64,000 nt of DNA from Vibrio bathopelagicus (GTDB lineage: Bacteria; Pseudomonadota; Gammaproteobacteria; Enterobacterales; Vibrionaceae): the NCBI RefSeq assembly GCF_014879975.1, contig NZ_CP062501.1, positions 310,001 to 374,000 of the forward strand, read 5' to 3'. Below the pieces are notes generated by a model. That model had not been told where the DNA came from, ran no database searches, and was given only the letters and a program-made list of their open reading frames with translations. This document shows, in pieces, positions 19,229 to 29,185 of the stretch (position 1 is its first letter; every line of letters starts with the position of its first letter). The translations under genes were made by a program, and so were the position numbers.

Positions 19229-19781
19229 AGAAAAACAAAAAATGCTAGCAGGTGAACCATATCAGGCTTGGGATGAAGAGCTTTATTCAGCTCGAATTGA
19301 GTGTCGTAAGGTACTCCAAAAACTCAACAACAGTATTCCTGATACGTCTGAATGGAAAGCGGCAACCCAAGAGCTCATTCCTGGCTGTGAAAATGCGCAT
19401 TTAGAGCCACCATTTCGCTGTGATTACGGCTCAAACATCAAGTTGGGCAAGAACTTCTACGCTAACTTTAACTGCGTGATTTTGGATGTGGCTGAAGTCA
19501 CCATTGGTGACAATGTGCTGCTTGGCCCTAATGTACAAATCCTTACAGCAGGCCATCCATTAGATGTGAAAGGCCGAGTTGAAGACGGCGTTGAGTTCGG
19601 TACTCCGATTACCATTGGCGACAATGTTTGGCTTGGTGGTGGTGTGATTATTTGCCCCGGTGTCACCATTGGTGAAAACAGCGTGATTGGCGCTGGAAGT
19701 GTGGTGACCAAAGACATCCCAGCCAATGTGGTTGCAGTGGGCAATCCATGTAAAGTGCTGAAATCGATCGAAAACGACTAA
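19221..19781 (+). CDS. Sugar O-acetyltransferase (maltose/galactoside O-acetyltransferase family)
   Basis: A 186-residue left-handed beta-helix enzyme transferring acetyl from acetyl-CoA to a sugar hydroxyl. The N-terminal Mac domain opens KMLAGEPYQAWDEEL. Hexapeptide repeats follow (VTIGDNVLLGPNV, ITIGDNVWLGGGV, VTIGENSVIGAGS), with the catalytic His in TAGHPL and the closing VAVGNPCKVLK. The start is GTG with AGG 8 bases upstream. Transferases of this family act on free sugars, perhaps for detoxification; the acceptor cannot be told here. Confidence 0.85.
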   Translation: MKTEKQKMLAGEPYQAWDEELYSARIECRKVLQKLNNSIPDTSEWKAATQELIPGCENAHLEPPFRCDYGSNIKLGKNFYANFNCVILDVAEVTIGDNVLLGPNVQILTAGHPLDVKGRVEDGVEFGTPITIGDNVWLGGGVIICPGVTIGENSVIGAGSVVTKDIPANVVAVGNPCKVLKSIEND

Positions 19782-19981
19782 ATTTACTGGATACTTTCAT
19801 CATCTACATTAGAGCCATTTTCTATTGTGTAGGTGATGAACTTAGCTTTCTCGATTCATTATTACCAATACGTAATAATCATTTCCAAAAATAGGGGATT
19901 ATCAAAATTGATATCCCTACCTATACTAGCCCCAACAAAACGAGAGAGCGATAACAAATAAGCTCAACATTGACTGACTAA

Positions 19982-21145
<1,164 letters not shown>

Positions 21146-21173
21146 CGTTAAGTCTTAAACCTCATCTGGTTTT

Positions 21174-21214
21174 AATAAAGTCCGTTAGATTGAATCTAAC
21201 GGACTTTATTTTTT
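21174..21214 (+). terminator. Rho-independent terminator after the class III dehydrogenase
   Basis: A long, almost uninterrupted inverted repeat (AATAAAGTCCGTTAGATT and its complement) is followed by a T-rich run. Confidence 0.85.
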
Positions 21215-21237
21215 CTTAGGCATATCTTTACCACGGC

Positions 21238-21275
21238 ATACCTTTATTAAAGGCGTTTCCCTTTAATAAAGGTAT
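21238..21275 (+). repeat. 16-bp perfect inverted repeat in the symporter leader
   Basis: ATACCTTTATTAAAGG and its exact complement flank a 6-base loop, 35 bases before the ATG at 21311. No T-run follows. It lies beyond the previous gene's terminator, so it may be a regulatory hairpin or an operator for the symporter. Confidence 0.6.
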
Positions 21276-21310
21276 CTGAATTGTCCTACAGGGTTACTGG
21301 AATCGTCCTT

Positions 21311-22594
21311 ATGTTGACCAAACTTCGCCACTCTCTACCTCTTCAACTGATGCTAGCTGCATTGCTTGCTTGGTTTCTGGCACAACTTATTTCTCCAACA
21401 TCTGATGTAACCCAATCGGGTTGGTATCAGTTCTTAATGCTTGGCAAAACTACCTATATAGGCTTGCTAAAAATGGTCGTTGGGTTAGTGGTTTTATTCT
21501 CGTTATTGCAAGGCATAACAAGCATTGGCTCGATAACTCGATTGAAGAAAATTGGCCGCAATACGGTGCTTTTCTATAGCTTCACGACTTTGGTGGCCAT
21601 TTCTTTGGGCTTGGGTGCCTCACTGTTGCTGCCTGCTTGGGAGCCACTAACTAGCTTCGCTCCGGTTGGAGATGGTGTTCAACTCATAAGCGAAGATGCT
21701 GCAGGCGGAGCCGCGATTGCCAGCAAGCTTTTTAGTATGGCACTAGTGAACCCGGTAGCGGCGTTAACCAATGGTAACTTGCTCGCGATTGTCGTGTTCT
21801 CATTCATGCTAGGTATTGCTCTACTTTCTTCATTGCCAGAAAAACACCCGATCTTTGAAGTACTGAATGGCTTGAACAAGAGCATCAATACCATTGTTGG
21901 TTGGATCATTCATTTAGCTCCGCTCGCGGTTTTCGCCATTGTTCTCGATTTTACAGTTCGTGGTGGTGAGTCACTGTTTGAGCAATTGGCATTGTTTGCT
22001 TTGCTCGTGTTTGTGCTGACTGTGATTCACGGTGCGATTGTATTACCGACTATTGCGAAGGTGATGACTGGGATTCGTCTCAGCACTTTGTTCAAAGGTA
22101 TCTCGGCTCCGATGGCGATGGCGTTCGCAACGTCATCAAGCTCTGCTACCTTGCCACTGGCGATGAAGAGTGCAGAAGAAAAGCTCGGCGTATCGCAAAG
22201 TACCAGTAGCATGGTGTTGCCACTTGGCGCGGTGATGAACATGGATGGTACGGCACTTTTCGAAGGGGTAGCGGCAATCTTCTTGGCTCAACTGTTTGGT
22301 GTTGATCTCACAACCTCTGGCTTGGTGATGATCTTCATTATGGCGATGGTCTCTTCCGTAGGCGCTCCGGGTATGCCATCTGGGTCTATGTCTGGCATGC
22401 AGCTGGTGTTATTGGCCGCCGGTATACCACTGGAAGCGATCGCGATTCTGCTCATTATTGAACGCCCACTAGATACATTCCGTACCGCGATTAACGTAGA
22501 AGGTGACATGATTGCTGCACTGGTCGTGGATAAATGGCAGTCAAAGCAGAACTCGTCAGTAGACTTGGCTATGAGCGGTTCTCAAACATCGTAA
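21311..22594 (+). CDS. Dicarboxylate/amino acid:cation symporter (DAACS/SDF family)
   Basis: A 427-residue inner-membrane secondary transporter that imports glutamate, aspartate or C4-dicarboxylates with sodium or protons. The Ser-rich reentrant loop motif ATSSSSATLPLAMKSA is diagnostic. Also visible are GAVMNMDGTALFEG (the NMDGT motif of TM7) and a GAPGMPSGS stretch in the second reentrant loop. ATG at 21311 puts the N-terminus at the first membrane segment; the upstream TTG at 21281 is less likely. Substrate preference cannot be decided. Confidence 0.8.
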   Translation: MLTKLRHSLPLQLMLAALLAWFLAQLISPTSDVTQSGWYQFLMLGKTTYIGLLKMVVGLVVLFSLLQGITSIGSITRLKKIGRNTVLFYSFTTLVAISLGLGASLLLPAWEPLTSFAPVGDGVQLISEDAAGGAAIASKLFSMALVNPVAALTNGNLLAIVVFSFMLGIALLSSLPEKHPIFEVLNGLNKSINTIVGWIIHLAPLAVFAIVLDFTVRGGESLFEQLALFALLVFVLTVIHGAIVLPTIAKVMTGIRLSTLFKGISAPMAMAFATSSSSATLPLAMKSAEEKLGVSQSTSSMVLPLGAVMNMDGTALFEGVAAIFLAQLFGVDLTTSGLVMIFIMAMVSSVGAPGMPSGSMSGMQLVLLAAGIPLEAIAILLIIERPLDTFRTAINVEGDMIAALVVDKWQSKQNSSVDLAMSGSQTS

Positions 22595-22605
22595 CGCTCA
22601 GTAAC

Positions 22606-22628
22606 AAGCCCGTTAAGTTAACGGGCTT
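22606..22628. terminator. Bidirectional terminator between convergent genes
   Basis: An 11-bp inverted repeat (AAGCCCGTTAA / TTAACGGGCTT) with a single-base loop (effective loop larger) lies between the symporter and the convergent hypothetical gene. Confidence 0.75.
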
Positions 22629-22636
22629 TGACTGGG

Positions 22637-23134
22637 TTAAAACCCGCCCGCCCAAGCATCGAAGTCATCAATATTGTCGAGTTCTTGTTGGCTTCTTGGG
22701 GCTGGATAATAAGGTAGCGCTAATCTCACAACAGAAGGTAGTAGCTCCCATTCTGGTGTCATCTTCAGGCGCTTCAATTCGTCATTAAGACGCACAAACA
22801 TGTAGTAGCCATCGCTGTGGGTATTGGCGTAGCTTGCGACTGTGGCTATATCTCCAGAGGGCAATTTTACGTCTCGACCAAGTGGGTAGAGTTGGTGAAG
22901 CGCAAAGCTCACTTTTGGATCTTGTAATTTACCTTGCTTAAAGCGCTCTAGGCCAATGGCGGTTGAGGTCGTGCGAGGCTTCCAGCCTGTGAGGAATAAT
23001 CCACTCAAGCTATCTTGAAACGGCTTGCCCTTTCGATTGCCTTCATTACTAATGAATTGAACCGTCAGTTTGTCTCCCGACTCTTCCAGAATTTCTAAAA
23101 ACTGTTCACCAGTGCGATCGACCAAAAGCTTCAT
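22637..23134 (-). CDS. Conserved-looking hypothetical protein
   Basis: A 165-residue, soluble-looking protein with no signal peptide or membrane segment and no domain I recognise. The sequence is well organised (an N-terminal beta-rich part, then LYPLGRDVKLPSGDIATV and an acidic C-terminus), and codon use matches its neighbours, so it is probably real. It is monocistronic between a shared terminator and an intergenic region of 135 bases. Confidence 0.5.
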   Translation of the reverse strand: MKLLVDRTGEQFLEILEESGDKLTVQFISNEGNRKGKPFQDSLSGLFLTGWKPRTTSTAIGLERFKQGKLQDPKVSFALHQLYPLGRDVKLPSGDIATVASYANTHSDGYYMFVRLNDELKRLKMTPEWELLPSVVRLALPYYPAPRSQQELDNIDDFDAWAGGF

Positions 23135-23269
23135 AAGATCCAGATACCATTAAGAATGAGATGCGATAAATGGTACTACTTTTGGGTAGTGTTGTGTAGG
23201 CGCTACTGAATCGATACTGCGTGAACAATGTTTACGATGCTGATAGTTACATTAGTAATAAGTATATGC

Positions 23270-23803
23270 TTAGCGCTTACGTAAGTAGTGAGTGGTTACG
23301 ATTTCATCAAGGTAAGTGGTGACACTTTTCAGCGTAAAGTCGAGAGGAGAGACTAAGTCACCAAATAGCGGAGCGCCACCACCAAGAACGACAGGGATCG
23401 TCGAGATAATCAGTTCATCAACCAGGTCTTCTTTCAGGAAGTTTTGAATGGTCACACCGCCATCAATATACAGATTGTTAAGGCCTTTGCTGTTTAGGTC
23501 TTCGACGATCTGAGTGAGCTCACCCTTTATCAAGAACACTTTACCTTCGAGTTCCTTAGGCACTTCCGTCAACGTGTTACTCAAAACATAAACCGGTTTT
23601 GTGTAAGGCCAATCAATACCGAAGCTCAGCACCATATCCATTGTGTTTCGGCCCATTACCAAAGCATCGATACGATCGATATGGGCGTTGTACCCCATGT
23701 CATCACCCTCTGGATTTGGGATGGCTTGTAGCCAATCTAGACCACCGTTTTTGTCTGCAATGTAACCATCAAGACTCGTACCGATAAAGACAATATTTGA
23801 CAT
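23270..23803 (-). CDS. Dihydrofolate-reductase-like (RibD C-terminal family) oxidoreductase
   Basis: A 177-residue protein of the RibD_C/DHFR-like fold. The start IVFIGTSLDGYIADKNGGLD is diagnostic. MGRNTMDMVL, the NADPH-side YIDGGVTIQNFL and PVVLGGGAPLF follow. Most such stand-alone proteins are NADPH-dependent reductases of unknown substrate. ATG at 23803 has GGAG 7 bases upstream; a longer frame to 23836 is unlikely. It is transcribed divergently from a TetR gene, with a 15-base palindrome between them, so it is probably that regulator's target. Confidence 0.8.
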   Translation of the reverse strand: MSNIVFIGTSLDGYIADKNGGLDWLQAIPNPEGDDMGYNAHIDRIDALVMGRNTMDMVLSFGIDWPYTKPVYVLSNTLTEVPKELEGKVFLIKGELTQIVEDLNSKGLNNLYIDGGVTIQNFLKEDLVDELIISTIPVVLGGGAPLFGDLVSPLDFTLKSVTTYLDEIVTTHYLRKR

Positions 23804-23859
23804 TGTTAACTCCGAAATTGAACAGGAACTTGGCATTTACGCTGTATTAAATTAAAATA

Positions 23860-23874
23860 TTCTACAGTGTAGAA
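23860..23874. promoter_or_regulatory. Probable TetR operator
   Basis: A perfect 15-base palindrome TTCTACA-G-TGTAGAA lies in the 93-base gap between the divergent reductase and TetR genes, where it would overlap both promoters. TetR repressors commonly bind such sites. Confidence 0.7.
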
Positions 23875-23896
23875 ATTAAGTTTAAGAGGTGGTGTT

Positions 23897-24466
23897 ATGG
23901 CTGTCAAGGATCAAAAGCGAGGTCGACCAAAGAGTGGATCAAGCCAACTGAGTGCAGAAAAGATCTTAGATACGGCAAAAGGCATGATGCGCGAAGGCGG
24001 TAAAGTGCCGAGTATCAGAGGGTTAGCCACAGAGCTCGGCGTGGATGCGATGGCGATATACCATTACTTCAAAAACAAAAATGATCTCTTGGAATCGATC
24101 ACTGTCTCTTTAGTCGGAGAAGTGGCGCTGCCTGAGCAAAACCAAGTGTGGCAAGAGAATCTTTATCAGCTTAGCGTGAGTTACCTGTCGGTGTTGAATG
24201 ACTACCGTGGGCTGCTAGAAACTTTACTAACGATGAAATCGCTTGGGCCCGTTGAGGTGTTTAGTGAACGCTTTGAAGCGGTGTTGAGCCCGCTGAATCT
24301 CACATCAGAGCAAACCGAAGACGCCCTTCATTTGCTAGTGGACTATTTACACGGTTACGCGCTTGCATTGAACTGTAACCCAGATAGAACAGAGATTACG
24401 ATTGAGATGGTCAGAAAGCCTTTAGGCCTCTATTGTTTGGCCATCGAACAACTGAAATCATCGTGA
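23897..24466 (+). CDS. TetR-family transcriptional regulator
   Basis: A 189-residue repressor. The N-terminal helix-turn-helix (residues about 20-66) includes PSIRGLATELGVDAMAIYHYF and an FKNKNDLLE helix. The C-terminal ligand domain resembles the TetR_C class of tetracycline-type regulators. It diverges from the DHFR-like reductase; the palindrome between them is the likely autoregulatory and target site. The ligand is unknown. Confidence 0.8.
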   Translation: MAVKDQKRGRPKSGSSQLSAEKILDTAKGMMREGGKVPSIRGLATELGVDAMAIYHYFKNKNDLLESITVSLVGEVALPEQNQVWQENLYQLSVSYLSVLNDYRGLLETLLTMKSLGPVEVFSERFEAVLSPLNLTSEQTEDALHLLVDYLHGYALALNCNPDRTEITIEMVRKPLGLYCLAIEQLKSS

Positions 24467-24673
24467 TCTTGCCGCATAGATTGAGCGCCGGATAGTGGGC
24501 TTAGGTGGTGTATTCTCCACGATTGAGTAACTAAGTTTTATTTATACTGGATAATTACCTATAAATTTCTGGATTTAGCAGTAATAATCAATGAATAAAC
24601 CCGAATAGCTTGATAGTTGTAAAGCTGTCGAGGCCATTCTCAAAGACGTCATCGTGAAAAGGAAGTCAGACAC

Positions 24674-26203
24674 ATGCCTGCGCTCCAACGCATCAGTTTA
24701 ACCTTAATTTTAGCCGCTATTCTGGGCGGTTGTTCTTCATTACCAGAAGGCATCGACCACTCTGCAGAACCGTACACCTCTTATGGACCAAGCACTTTGT
24801 CGGTTTTGGCAGATGAATATCAACCAGCATCAGAGCAGGCGACGACCGCCGTTCGTTTACAAGAATCTGGTTGGGATGCTTTAGCGCAGCGATTGGCGTT
24901 GGTTGAAAGTGCAGAACACACCATTGATATTCAATACTACATCTGGAACTCCGATGAATCGGGCAGATATCTAGCTAGCCGTTTATTAGCAGCCGCTGAT
25001 CGTGGTGTTAAGGTTCGAGTGATGTTGGATGACATCAACCTCAATGAGCGTGAAGGGCTATTATCAGCACTCGACGCTCACCCGAATGTCGAGATCCGCA
25101 TCTTCAACCCAACACCAACGCGCCGTGGTTTCAGTAAGTGGTTGAGCTTCCTTGGCGACTTCTCTCGCTTAAACCGCCGTATGCACAACAAGTCGTTTAC
25201 CGTAGATGGCACCTTGTCTGTGGTTGGTGGACGTAATATTGGTGATGAATATTTCGATCTTTCTGATGAAATCAACTTCCGAGATCGTGATGTATTGGTG
25301 ATGGGCACAGTCGTTACCACTATCCAAACCAGCTTTATTGAGTATTGGGACAGCCGTTGGTCTTACCCTGTCGATATGTTAGGTGACGAGGAACAACCGG
25401 ATCTTTCAAAGATTGACGATATAACGGTTCCACAATACAAAAACTACCCAGAGTTACCATTAAATCGTGAAGCGGCAGATAGCCTGCTGAAAGAGGCTCT
25501 AGATGAGATGACTTGGGTGAATGCTCGTTTTGCTTATGATCGCCCTGTGCCTATCGATTCAGACAATACCGACGAACCGAAAGCAACGGCGGTTCTGTTA
25601 GGGCAGCTAGCCAGTGAATCTAAACAAGAGATCTTGCTCGAATCGGCTTACTTAGTGTTTGATGACGGTCAGTTGGAAGAGTGGCAAGTGTTGAACAAAA
25701 GCGGCGTTGAGATAAAAGCACTGACTAACTCAATGGCCTCTAATGATCTGGTGACCAATCACTCTGCTTACGCGGGTCGACGCTACGACATGTTAGAACA
25801 TGGCATCGACTTGTTTGAGTTAAAACCAGATTCCAAGCTGTGTGAAGCATCGACTCAAGACATGTCGAAATGTGCGCCTGAGACGGCCTATGGCTTACAC
25901 GCTAAATCAGTCGTATTTGACCGCAGTATTGCGAGTATCGGCTCGTTTAACTTCAACCTGCGTTCGACCTACCTAAATACGGAATCGGTATTGATCATCG
26001 ACAACAAAGCGATTGCTGAAACGCTGGCCGATACCATTGAACAAGCGATGAGTGAAGACAACAGCTGGCGTTTGGAGCTTGAAGATGGCGACGTGTATTG
26101 GTATTCAGGTGACCAAAGTTGGGACAGCGAACCAGAAACCGGTAAGTGGGAACGAATGCAGTCAGGCTTCCTACAGCTACTGCCAATTGAGAAATATCTG
26201 TAA
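24674..26203 (+). CDS. Phospholipase D family lipoprotein, ClsC/YmdC-like
   Basis: A 509-residue precursor with a lipobox (ILGGC near residue 20), so it is membrane-anchored on the periplasmic side. Two PLD catalytic repeats are seen: HNKSFTVDGTLSVVGGRNIG (first HKD) and HAKSVVFDRSIASIGSFNFN (second HKD). ClsC-type enzymes make cardiolipin from phosphatidylglycerol and phosphatidylethanolamine, usually with the partner YmdB, which is not adjacent here. AGGAAG lies upstream of the ATG. The cardiolipin role is inferred from similarity to ClsC; other phosphatidyl transfer is possible. Confidence 0.8.
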   Translation: MPALQRISLTLILAAILGGCSSLPEGIDHSAEPYTSYGPSTLSVLADEYQPASEQATTAVRLQESGWDALAQRLALVESAEHTIDIQYYIWNSDESGRYLASRLLAAADRGVKVRVMLDDINLNEREGLLSALDAHPNVEIRIFNPTPTRRGFSKWLSFLGDFSRLNRRMHNKSFTVDGTLSVVGGRNIGDEYFDLSDEINFRDRDVLVMGTVVTTIQTSFIEYWDSRWSYPVDMLGDEEQPDLSKIDDITVPQYKNYPELPLNREAADSLLKEALDEMTWVNARFAYDRPVPIDSDNTDEPKATAVLLGQLASESKQEILLESAYLVFDDGQLEEWQVLNKSGVEIKALTNSMASNDLVTNHSAYAGRRYDMLEHGIDLFELKPDSKLCEASTQDMSKCAPETAYGLHAKSVVFDRSIASIGSFNFNLRSTYLNTESVLIIDNKAIAETLADTIEQAMSEDNSWRLELEDGDVYWYSGDQSWDSEPETGKWERMQSGFLQLLPIEKYL

Positions 26204-26225
26204 GAGAATCAGCATCGTAGAAATG

Positions 26226-26258
26226 AAAAATGTCAGCGCATAATACGCTGACATTTTT
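26226..26258. terminator. Bidirectional terminator between clsC-like and nfsA genes
   Basis: A 13-bp perfect stem (AAAAATGTCAGCG / CGCTGACATTTTT) with a 7-base loop and a T-run on both strands lies between convergent genes. Confidence 0.85.
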
Positions 26259-26324
26259 GTTTGTGATGACGAAAACGGAGCTCGCTCATCGGAATCTCTT
26301 TCTGTCTTTAGAGCAGCTTTAGAG

Positions 26325-27047
26325 CTATCGCTTGGTCAGCTGTTTACTGTTCAAGTACGGCAGAATGTGTGGGCGAGATTCACCAGAGAGCTTTTGAGTG
26401 ATCTGCTGTGACCAACTGCTTTGCTTTTGGTTGCTTGAGCGGTTGGCATAGTAGCTCTGCATTGAATCGTCATAGCTAGCGATTTCATCTAGGCTCAATG
26501 GTTGGTATTGGTTTTCGTGCATCACCACATGAGCAGGAAGGCGGGGTTTGATTTCTGGCTGCTGCGCTGGGTGACCTAAGCACATACCAAATAGCACGGC
26601 CGTGTGTTGTGGCAGTTCCAACAGTTCATCGACTTGTTGTGCGCTGTTACGTAAGCCACCAATGTATACGCCACCTAATCCCAATGACTCCGCGGCCAGC
26701 ATGCAGTTTTGCGCCATAATGCCAGAATCGACGGCGCCAATCAGAGTTAGCTCGGTAAAGTCGGTTTTTACTTCAGGGTTAATCTGCGCGTGGCGTTGAT
26801 AGTCGATGCAGAACACCAAAAACTCGGCTGCGTTCTCAACGTAAGCTTGGTTTCCTGCGTATTCGGCTAGCAGTTTTCGCTTATCTTTATCTGTCACTCT
26901 AACGATGGAAACAGCCTGTAATAAGCTCGATGACGATGCGGCAAGGCCTGCCTGAACAATTAAATCGAGGTGCTGCTTATCTATAGGTTGATCCGTATAT
27001 TGGCGAATGGAGCGATGCCCCAAAATGGTCTCAATCGTGCTATTCAT
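26325..27047 (-). CDS. nfsA: Oxygen-insensitive NADPH nitroreductase
   Basis: A 240-residue FMN enzyme reducing nitroaromatics and quinones with NADPH. It shows the NfsA family pattern: an early HRSIRQYTDQPID flavin-binding segment, a central SLGLGGVYIGGLRN and a MCLGHPAQQPEIKPRLP motif. The C-terminus, with the basic stretch that contacts NADPH, fits NfsA rather than NfsB. Length matches E. coli NfsA (240 residues). It stands alone on the minus strand. Confidence 0.88.
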   Translation of the reverse strand: MNSTIETILGHRSIRQYTDQPIDKQHLDLIVQAGLAASSSSLLQAVSIVRVTDKDKRKLLAEYAGNQAYVENAAEFLVFCIDYQRHAQINPEVKTDFTELTLIGAVDSGIMAQNCMLAAESLGLGGVYIGGLRNSAQQVDELLELPQHTAVLFGMCLGHPAQQPEIKPRLPAHVVMHENQYQPLSLDEIASYDDSMQSYYANRSSNQKQSSWSQQITQKLSGESRPHILPYLNSKQLTKR

Positions 27048-27141
27048 GCTCTCTGACAGTCCTTGTTTTTATGATGGTATTCCAAATTACCATAACGACA
27101 TTTGTGGTTGGGGTAAACCTCAAAACTGCCTTTGCCGAAGA

Positions 27142-27756
27142 CTAGTGCGTTCGTATCGTTTTAGGGCAAATGTGAGGGATGTATAGCTGAAGATATGATT
27201 CGGTTAATCTAATGGCTTCGTTAGCGAGCTCTGGGGTGATATGGCCGTGTTGACGATACGACAAAGAATAGATTTTATCAGCGACTTGCAGTGAAATAGC
27301 GAAGACATTGATGGATTGTGGTAACTGAGGTACATCAAAAAATTGTCGATAAATCGTTTCTACTTCTTTACCCAGAATTAAGTCATTTTCGGTGTCCGCA
27401 TGGCCTAATTCGGTGAATGTATGACGACCCAAAATAAGCTTTTTAGCTATCGGGTTATTGTTATAATAATTCACATAGGCTGTTTCAATCATACGGTTGA
27501 TATCAGTCCAATGACTAACATGCTCGGCATCTATACATTTACCGAGCAGAGAGTCGAAATCAATAAATACGTCATCTAGCAGGTTATGGAATAAGTTCTC
27601 TATATTTGGATAGTGATGATAAACCGTGGATGTTGCCATTCCACACTCTTTAGCAACATCGTACATTGAAATATCAGTTGCTTCACGGCGTTCCATTAGT
27701 TGCACAACAGCGTCATGAATTCGAATTAATTTTTCTTCGGTTGTTACTTTGCGCAT
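27142..27756 (-). CDS. TetR-family regulator, possible regulator of agmatine use
   Basis: A 204-residue regulator. The N-terminal helix-turn-helix includes MYDVAKECGMATSTVYHHYP, followed by an uncharacterised ligand domain. GAGGA lies 8 bases before the ATG. It sits just downstream of carbamate kinase on the same strand, at the edge of the agmatine deiminase cluster. In Pseudomonas aeruginosa the agmatine genes are controlled by a TetR-type repressor (AguR), so an analogous role is reasonable but based on position only. A palindrome lies upstream of it. Confidence 0.75.
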   Translation of the reverse strand: MRKVTTEEKLIRIHDAVVQLMERREATDISMYDVAKECGMATSTVYHHYPNIENLFHNLLDDVFIDFDSLLGKCIDAEHVSHWTDINRMIETAYVNYYNNNPIAKKLILGRHTFTELGHADTENDLILGKEVETIYRQFFDVPQLPQSINVFAISLQVADKIYSLSYRQHGHITPELANEAIRLTESYLQLYIPHICPKTIRTH

Positions 27757-27776
27757 CTAATGGTCCTCACTTTTAT

Positions 27777-27825
27777 TTGGAACACAAAAAACATAAAGGG
27801 TTTTTGATCAAAGTTCCAATTGGAA
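27777..27825. promoter_or_regulatory. Putative operator upstream of the TetR gene
   Basis: A perfect 12-base palindrome TTCCAATTGGAA (27814-27825) and a further half-site TTGGAAC (27777-27783) lie between carbamate kinase and the TetR gene. They fit autoregulation. I do not find the same motif in the aguD promoter region. Confidence 0.45.
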
Positions 27826-27880
27826 TATCAAAACTTAGACTTTATTACCCTTTATTTATATAAAACATGATAAGCCAATG

Positions 27881-28789
27881 TTAAGCCTTAATATGTGTCC
27901 CCGTTTTACCTTCTATGATCTCTAGTGCGCTCGATAGGTCACCAATGTGTCCGTGCTGTTTTGTTTTCTCTACAAATTGACAACATGCGTCGACCTTCGG
28001 CCCCATTGAACCGGCTGGGAACGTGTACTTTTTCATTTGCTCAACTGACACGTTTTCAAGCTTCTCTTCTTTTGGTGTTCCCCAATCTAAACAAACATGG
28101 GAACCGTCGGTGAGGATCAACAAATGCTCTGCGCCGATTTCTTCTGCGATGAGTGCAGCGGTCATGTCTTTATCTATTACCGCTTCAAAACCCACATAAG
28201 CGCCATCTTTTTCTACGACTGGCGCACCGCCACCACCGCCACAAATAATTAAGTGCTCTTTCTCTAGCAAGTCTTTGATGGCTTTTATTTCTAGCACTTC
28301 TTTGGGTGAAGGTGATGGCACCACGCGACGCCAGTGTACGCCGTCAGGTTTCACAATCCATTGGTTAGCTTCTGCGAGTTGTTTGGCTTGTTCCTCTGTA
28401 TAGATAGGGCCAATAAATTTGGTAGGGTCGGCAATCGCAGGATCATTCTCGTCTATAACAATTCGAGTCAGAATCGTGGTCGTAAAGCGGTCTTTAATCG
28501 CAGCGTTCAATCCTTGCTGAATAAGGTAGCCAATCATCCCTTGAGTCTCAGCTCCAAGTACATCAAATGGATAAGGTGGACAGTCTTTGTAAGCATTGTT
28601 CTGTAATGAGAGCAGTCCTACTTGAGGGCCATTTCCGTGCACCACCACTAAACGGTAGTCTTTGCTTAGCTCAGCTAAAGAGCCTGCGGTTTGCGCGATG
28701 CTCTTTTTTTGGTTTTCACAACTCATTACTTCACCACGCTGTAGTAAAGCATTCCCACCGACAGCAACAACAATAATAGGCTTCGACAT
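27881..28789 (-). CDS. arcC: Carbamate kinase
   Basis: A 302-residue amino-acid-kinase-fold enzyme converting carbamoyl phosphate plus ADP to carbamate plus ATP. Features are the N-terminal VVAVGGNALLQRGE, VVHGNGPQVGLL, CGGGGGAPVV and a C-terminal PAGSMGPKVDACCQFVE. GGAGAG lies 7 bases upstream of the ATG. It is divergent from the antiporter-agmatine deiminase-putrescine carbamoyltransferase genes, and would harvest ATP from their carbamoyl phosphate. There is no arginine deiminase nearby, so it serves agmatine rather than arginine here. Confidence 0.9.
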   Translation of the reverse strand: MSKPIIVVAVGGNALLQRGEVMSCENQKKSIAQTAGSLAELSKDYRLVVVHGNGPQVGLLSLQNNAYKDCPPYPFDVLGAETQGMIGYLIQQGLNAAIKDRFTTTILTRIVIDENDPAIADPTKFIGPIYTEEQAKQLAEANQWIVKPDGVHWRRVVPSPSPKEVLEIKAIKDLLEKEHLIICGGGGGAPVVEKDGAYVGFEAVIDKDMTAALIAEEIGAEHLLILTDGSHVCLDWGTPKEEKLENVSVEQMKKYTFPAGSMGPKVDACCQFVEKTKQHGHIGDLSSALEIIEGKTGTHIKA

Positions 28790-29012
28790 ATTTAACTCTC
28801 CAAATAATATTTTGCTCAGGGCAAATAAGTTGGTTTGAATTGTATTTAAATATTGTTGGTGTCGTGGGGATAAAAATCACAATTCGATTTGTGCTCAATA
28901 TTTGATGTTTTTAGTCGCCTATATGTCACAGAAAGCCTTAATTATCTCTAGATTAACTAGATATGTGATCTTGGTTTTGAAATAGAAAATGTATTTATTA
29001 ATCGAATGGTTA

Positions 29013-29026
29013 TTGACCAAAATCAA
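29013..29026. promoter_or_regulatory. FNR-like box in the agmatine divergent promoter region
   Basis: TTGAC-CAAA-ATCAA matches the FNR consensus TTGAT-N4-ATCAA at nine of ten fixed positions. It lies between arcC and the antiporter gene (396 bases). Anaerobic control would suit an ATP-yielding fermentation pathway. No experiment or alignment supports it here. Confidence 0.45.
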
Positions 29027-29185
29027 GTATTCCGACTTTTAGCATTATAAATCTAATATTTGTTGGGTTTATTTTGTTTTTGCCCCGAACTCGTTTGTGT
29101 AAAACCGATATTCAATTTTCATCCCAGTTCACTTCATCGCTTTGCCGTTTAATTAATCCCGAATTAGAGATTAAGGAGCTAAGAG

